NCBI GenBank assembly: GCA_017454295.1
Contig: JAFTDF010000031.1
Location: forward strand, 1-32,114
Origin: Bacilli bacterium
Lineage (GTDB): Bacteria > Bacillota_I > Bacilli_A > RFN20 > CAG-826
Length of the DNA: 32,114 nt
Direction of reading: 5' to 3'
Shown here: positions 28,938 to 32,114 of the stretch, piece by piece
Layout of the letters: each line of letters starts with the position of its first letter
Position numbering within the stretch: position 1 is the stretch's first letter
Notes under the pieces: model-generated
Databases searched by the model: none
What the model was told of the DNA's origin: nothing
The model's input: only the letters and a program-made list of their open reading frames with translations
Position numbers and translations under genes: made by a program

Positions 28938-30134
28938 TTATTCGTTATCGAGGCGTTCGTCGATGTCTTTGAGGCCTTCCCGAATTTCGGCGACGGTTTC
29001 TTCCGGTAGTTCTTCGCTAGGCTGCGGAACTTCGTCTTCGGGATCCTCGGCTTCCTGCTCTTGGGAGATGGCATCCATGATGTCTTGGGCGGAATGGATG
29101 ATGTAATTGGAGGCGAGGAGTTTGCGGACGGCTTTGAAGCCTTTTTCCTTGAGCTTCTTATCGTCTTCTTCCTGTTTCATCATCAACTCGCGTTGGAGCA
29201 TCTCGGCGGGAATCATGCTCGGATCGGCGAATTCGGTGGGATTCTTTTCCTGCTCATGATAGCCAGCATCGCCCAAGCTTTCGATCAGTTTGGCACGGTA
29301 ATCGGCTAAGGATTCTTGGGTTCCTTGATCGAGGACGGGGAACTTCGGATCGATTTCCTCCAAGGTCTTCTTGACGATGCGGGAAACCAATAGACGGGCA
29401 AACCACTTATGGTCGGCGGGAACGACGTACCAGGGGCTGCGTTCGGTGGAGGTCTTGTTGACCATGGTCTCAAAGGCTTCCATATAATCGTCCCAATAAT
29501 CGCGTTCTTTTAAGTCGCCACTGCTGATTTTCCAATTCTTCCGTGGGGTATCGATACGGGAGATGAAGCGACGCGCTTGTTCGTTTTTGGAAACATTGAG
29601 GAAGATCTTGACGACACGGGTGCCGGTTTCGTAGAGGTAACGCTCGAAATCGACGATTTGGCGATACCGTTCTTCGATGATATCGGCCTCTTTCATGCGA
29701 TCGGGGACGATATCGTTCTTATAGAAGGCATGGACTTTGCCCACCAAGACGTCCTCGTAATAGCTGCGGTTGAAAATCGAGATGAAACCCCGCGGCGGGA
29801 GGGCGCTCCAGAAACGCCAGAGGAAGTCATGGGATTTTTCCTCGGAGGAAGGAACTTTGAAGCAATATTCCTTGACGCCATGGGGCGAAAGGGTGGAGAA
29901 GACGGTGCGGATGACCCCATCTTTCCCCGCCGCGTCCATGGCTTGGAAGACGAAGATGACGCCTTCTTTGCGTTCGGCGTAGAGTTTTTGCTGTTTCTTG
30001 TTGATGGCGACTAAGTTCGCGACGAATTCGTCGACGGCATCCCCACGGTTTTTAATCCCGTCGGTATCGCCGCAATCGAAATCGTCGATGCGAAAACGCC
30101 GCTTTCCCTTGTATGCGTAGCGTGAGATTCCCAT
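28938..30134 (-). CDS. ppk2: Polyphosphate kinase 2 family (polyP:nucleotide phosphotransferase)
   Basis: A 398-residue PPK2. It transfers phosphate between polyphosphate and nucleotides. Walker A-like QAMDAAGKDGVIRTVF is near residue 65. The lid and Walker B region includes PPRGFISIFNRSYYEDVLVG and KIFLNVSKNEQARRF, and the C-terminal core element is SPWYVVPADHKWFARL. The core ends near residue 270. About 125 further residues form a charged, largely helical and acidic extension that is unusual for the family. Whether it acts on NMP or NDP cannot be told. The ATG at 30134 has GGAGG 10 bases upstream. First gene of the operon with the winged-helix protein and ROK kinase. Confidence 0.92.
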   Translation of the reverse strand: MGISRYAYKGKRRFRIDDFDCGDTDGIKNRGDAVDEFVANLVAINKKQQKLYAERKEGVIFVFQAMDAAGKDGVIRTVFSTLSPHGVKEYCFKVPSSEEKSHDFLWRFWSALPPRGFISIFNRSYYEDVLVGKVHAFYKNDIVPDRMKEADIIEERYRQIVDFERYLYETGTRVVKIFLNVSKNEQARRFISRIDTPRKNWKISSGDLKERDYWDDYMEAFETMVNKTSTERSPWYVVPADHKWFARLLVSRIVKKTLEEIDPKFPVLDQGTQESLADYRAKLIESLGDAGYHEQEKNPTEFADPSMIPAEMLQRELMMKQEEDDKKLKEKGFKAVRKLLASNYIIHSAQDIMDAISQEQEAEDPEDEVPQPSEELPEETVAEIREGLKDIDERLDNE

Positions 30135-30377
30135 AAATGGTGTGCCTCCAAAAGGTTTGCCTAATAGGCTAAATAAGTATTCTATATTTTACGATGGGCA
30201 GTTGGCTTTCTTCAAGAGGGGCGATGCAAGACCGATGGGAAACGCTTCTTTGCCGCGGGCTTGGCGTTCGAGGTTCCTCCGCGTTTGGGCCTTCGATGCG
30301 GCCAAATCCCTCGTTGCTTCGTCTCCCTGCGCGTTTTTATTTGCCGAGAAATACCAAACGATTAATATTTCCTTGAA

Positions 30378-31178
30378 ATGGAAGAATTCCTTCACTTTTT
30401 GCAAGGGGAGATGGAAAAACCAGGACTGGTTTCTTGGTTCCATTTTGGGGCGCTGATCCTCATCATCGCTAGCTCCATCCTCATTCCTTGGCGATTTCGC
30501 AATGCCGGCGAAAAGACCTATAAGCGGATTCTTTTGGGTTGCTGGCTAACCCTCCTGGTTTTGGAAGCGGGCAAGCAAATCCTCCTCGCGTTCCATTATG
30601 GGAGCCCTTCCTATTGGGAATATAGCTATCGCGACTTTCCCTTTTCCATCTGCTCGATGATCTATTATTTCGCCCCCATCATCTTGTTTATGAACCATCA
30701 AAAGCATCCGAAAATCGTCGATGCCGCGGTGGGCTATCTCTGCTTCATTTCCTTGGTGGGCGGGTTATTGGTCTGCGTTTATTCGGATATGGTGACCTCC
30801 CGCTTGATTTATATCAATATCCAAACCTTCCTCCAGCATGGCTCGCAGGTGGTGATTGGGGTGCTCATCTTCATTTGGAAGCGCAAGACCATCACGATCA
30901 AAACCTTTTATCGCAGTATGATTGCCTTCCTCATCACGGTGGTAATCGCGATTGCCATCAACCTCAGTTTCCAGCCCCACTTCATCAATATGTTCTTCAT
31001 CAACCCCATGATCATCACCAATCTTCCCGTCGGCAACATCATTCAGGAAAAAGCGGGTTATCCGGTTTATCTGCTTTGTTTCTTGCTCGCTATGGCATTG
31101 GTGGCGTTTTTGGCCTACTTCACGGAAACGTCCATTTCCAAAGCCATCGAAAAGAAAAAAGCCAAGGCGGGCAAGTGA
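30378..31178 (+). CDS. YwaF/TMEM164-like integral membrane protein
   Basis: A 266-residue protein with about seven hydrophobic segments and a lysine-rich C-terminus. Features of the YwaF/TMEM164 family are visible: a segment with YSYRDFPFSICSMIYYFAP, where the family has a conserved P..LC, and QTFLQHGSQVVIGVLI with the conserved H-G pair. Vertebrate TMEM164 has been reported as a phospholipid acyltransferase using such a cysteine; bacterial members have no agreed function. No Shine-Dalgarno is evident. Transcribed away from ppk2 across a 243-base gap in which no gene is supported. Confidence 0.65.
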   Translation: MEEFLHFLQGEMEKPGLVSWFHFGALILIIASSILIPWRFRNAGEKTYKRILLGCWLTLLVLEAGKQILLAFHYGSPSYWEYSYRDFPFSICSMIYYFAPIILFMNHQKHPKIVDAAVGYLCFISLVGGLLVCVYSDMVTSRLIYINIQTFLQHGSQVVIGVLIFIWKRKTITIKTFYRSMIAFLITVVIAIAINLSFQPHFINMFFINPMIITNLPVGNIIQEKAGYPVYLLCFLLAMALVAFLAYFTETSISKAIEKKKAKAGK

Positions 31179-31462
31179 CGAATGCGGGCTGTTGTTCAAA
31201 AATCAAGAAATCCGACTCGCCATTCATGCCACCCTCGAAAATTAAAAAAGGTGGGGCGGTTTATCCCATCAAGCTCGGGTCAAGAAGGAAATCGAATACG
31301 GAACAAAACAGGATTCCCGTATTAATTATGATTTCTTTTGATTTCCATAATAGATACTTCCGTGGAATTCCACGTAACTTTCGACTACTGATACTCTTTT
31401 GTTTTCAAATAGAAATAGCGTCTCCAAAGAAAAAGGAGCGTTTGCAACGGCGCAAAGCATGG
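31179..31462. other. Intergenic stretch without supported gene
   Basis: A-T richer than the surroundings, with stops in all frames. It contains a 14-base perfect palindrome, CGTGGAATTCCACG (31361-31374), and a weak CCACC/GGTGG stem near 31229-31254 that could help end the upstream gene. Probably decayed sequence. Confidence 0.5.
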
Positions 31463-31700
31463 TCAGGCGTGCGAAATGGTTGGTCTAAGATTTCCGGATG
31501 CGCCAAGATGCGGCGAAAGATGCGTATGCTTTTTTGCGTAGTAATACCCGTCGACGATGCGGGTGTGGTTGGCGAAGAAAACGCCAGGCCGCATATCGCT
31601 GGGGTCGTCATAGACGATCCGCATTTTGCGATAACGGAACCTGGCGAAGGTTATGCTCTCTTTTGCTGGGAAAGTAAAGCAAGCCCAGCCTCAAAATCAG
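31463..31700 (-). pseudogene. Remnant of a PlsC-like 1-acylglycerol-phosphate acyltransferase
   Basis: Two adjacent minus-strand frames together resemble the N-terminal part of an acyltransferase. The first reads WPLILRLGLLYFPSKREHNL. After a frame change near 31640 the next reads RYRKMRIVYDDPSDMRPG, then VFFANHTRIVDGYYYA, with the catalytic H-x4-D motif (NHTRIVD). It then degenerates and stops at 31463, far short of a full enzyme (about 200-250 residues). No start or ribosome site is evident. Family identity rests mainly on the HX4D context and the preceding strand, so it is moderate. Confidence 0.45.
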
Positions 31701-31719
31701 GGGCCAGGATTGAATTTGA

Positions 31720-32114
31720 TTAACGAACCGTATCGGTCCTCGCGGCGATGAAGGCGGCCATAACGGCGTCGTCGAGCCGGCAATCAATGATCTCGATGCG
31801 GAAGAGGCCCACGCCCATGCGAAGGAAGTTCATGCTGCCTTCGTTGAAGGGGTCTTTGCCGTTGCAAGGGGTGATCTTCGCGACGAGCTTGCCGAATTTA
31901 TGGAGTTCGAAACGGGCGAAGGGGCGTTCGAGGACGAAGTATTTGATCTCATAGCCGCGATTGCGGAGATAATCCCAGCAACCGACCCCATCGATCTTGA
32001 AGCCGCTTGCGAGCACCTCGCCCACCGGGATGATCCCGCCTTCGGTGGATTGGGTCAACGTTTTCCCGACCTTGATGGTCTTGGTGAAGTTGTTGCGGAC
32101 ATCGGTGAATTCAT
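31720..32114 (-). CDS. Unknown protein, 3' part (runs off the right edge)
   Basis: The minus-strand frame is open from the window edge to a stop at 31720, giving the last 130 residues. Segments such as YEIKYFVLERPFARFELHKF, GKLVAKITP and, near the end, FRIEIIDCRLDDAVMAAFIA recall the beta-barrel of LURP-one/YxjI-related proteins, but the match is loose. The true start lies outside the window. An internal TTG at 32058 is not needed. Confidence 0.55.
   Translation of the reverse strand, partial: EFTDVRNNFTKTIKVGKTLTQSTEGGIIPVGEVLASGFKIDGVGCWDYLRNRGYEIKYFVLERPFARFELHKFGKLVAKITPCNGKDPFNEGSMNFLRMGVGLFRIEIIDCRLDDAVMAAFIAARTDTVR

Noticed and set aside
30189..30443. Minus-strand open frame of 84 codons between ppk2 and the YwaF-like gene.
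   Set aside because: No ribosome site and no recognisable domain, and it overlaps the start of the membrane protein gene.
30875..31723. Plus-strand open frame of 282 codons overlapping the YwaF-like gene.
   Set aside because: Out of frame with the clear membrane protein; the rest is low-quality sequence across a decayed region.
1..32114. UGA-as-tryptophan recoding, suggested by the Mollicutes-like division cluster.
   Set aside because: Genes end at TGA (for example the ACP gene), and no conserved tryptophan is encoded by TGA within the recognised genes.

Overview
The window looks like chromosomal DNA from a Gram-positive, Mollicutes-like member of the Bacilli. This is an inference from gene content, not a database match. 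Supporting signs are a small division cluster of the kind seen in wall-less or wall-reduced relatives (mraZ, rsmH, ftsA, with no mur or penicillin-binding genes between them), a T-box leader on pheST, yceD, an msmX-type sugar ABC ATPase and an ECF vitamin S component. Base composition is balanced, around half G+C by eye. TGA is used as a stop and tryptophan is read from TGG, so the standard bacterial code applies.

Layout. Positions 1-4.8 kb (minus strand): division region, read as mraZ, rsmH, a small membrane protein, a terminator, then a separately promoted pair (a DUF1292-like protein and a zinc-ribbon/TIR/leucine-rich-repeat protein), a terminator, and the 5' part of ftsA, which runs off the left edge. 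4.8-9.2 kb (minus): tRNA-Ile with a UAU anticodon, and yceD, pheT and pheS behind a phenylalanine T-box. 9.2-11.6 kb (minus): a lipoprotein, an rRNA methyltransferase and a YgjP-like metallopeptidase. 11.6-12.7 kb (plus): a zinc-ribbon membrane protein and a TudS/DUF523 protein. 12.7-16.2 kb (minus): a RhuM/phospholipase-D-like fusion, small membrane proteins, an msmX-like ATPase with an inserted coiled coil, and a tiny zinc ribbon.

16.3-22.9 kb is the most interesting part. A minus-strand set encodes a flavoenzyme very like the Cutibacterium acnes polyunsaturated fatty acid (conjugated linoleate) isomerase, a phytoene-dehydrogenase/retinol-saturase-like flavoprotein and an NAD(P)H:FAD:[2Fe-2S] reductase. 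Divergent from it is a plus-strand operon of acyl-AMP ligase, stand-alone acyl carrier protein and acyl-ACP thioesterase. Together they suggest a pathway that captures, isomerises or hydrogenates, and releases unsaturated fatty acids. The combined function is inferred.

22.9-32.1 kb: an M6-like metalloprotease lipoprotein (plus); then threonine aldolase, an ECF S component and a GNAT acetyltransferase (minus); a ppk2 / winged-helix / ROK kinase operon (minus); a YwaF/TMEM164-like membrane protein (plus); a decayed acyltransferase; and a partial unknown gene at the right edge.

At least four genes have a -10 box exactly 6 bases before the ATG, and a fifth has one 7 bases before it. This points to leaderless mRNAs alongside ordinary Shine-Dalgarno genes. 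Several promoter spacers hold perfect palindromes.
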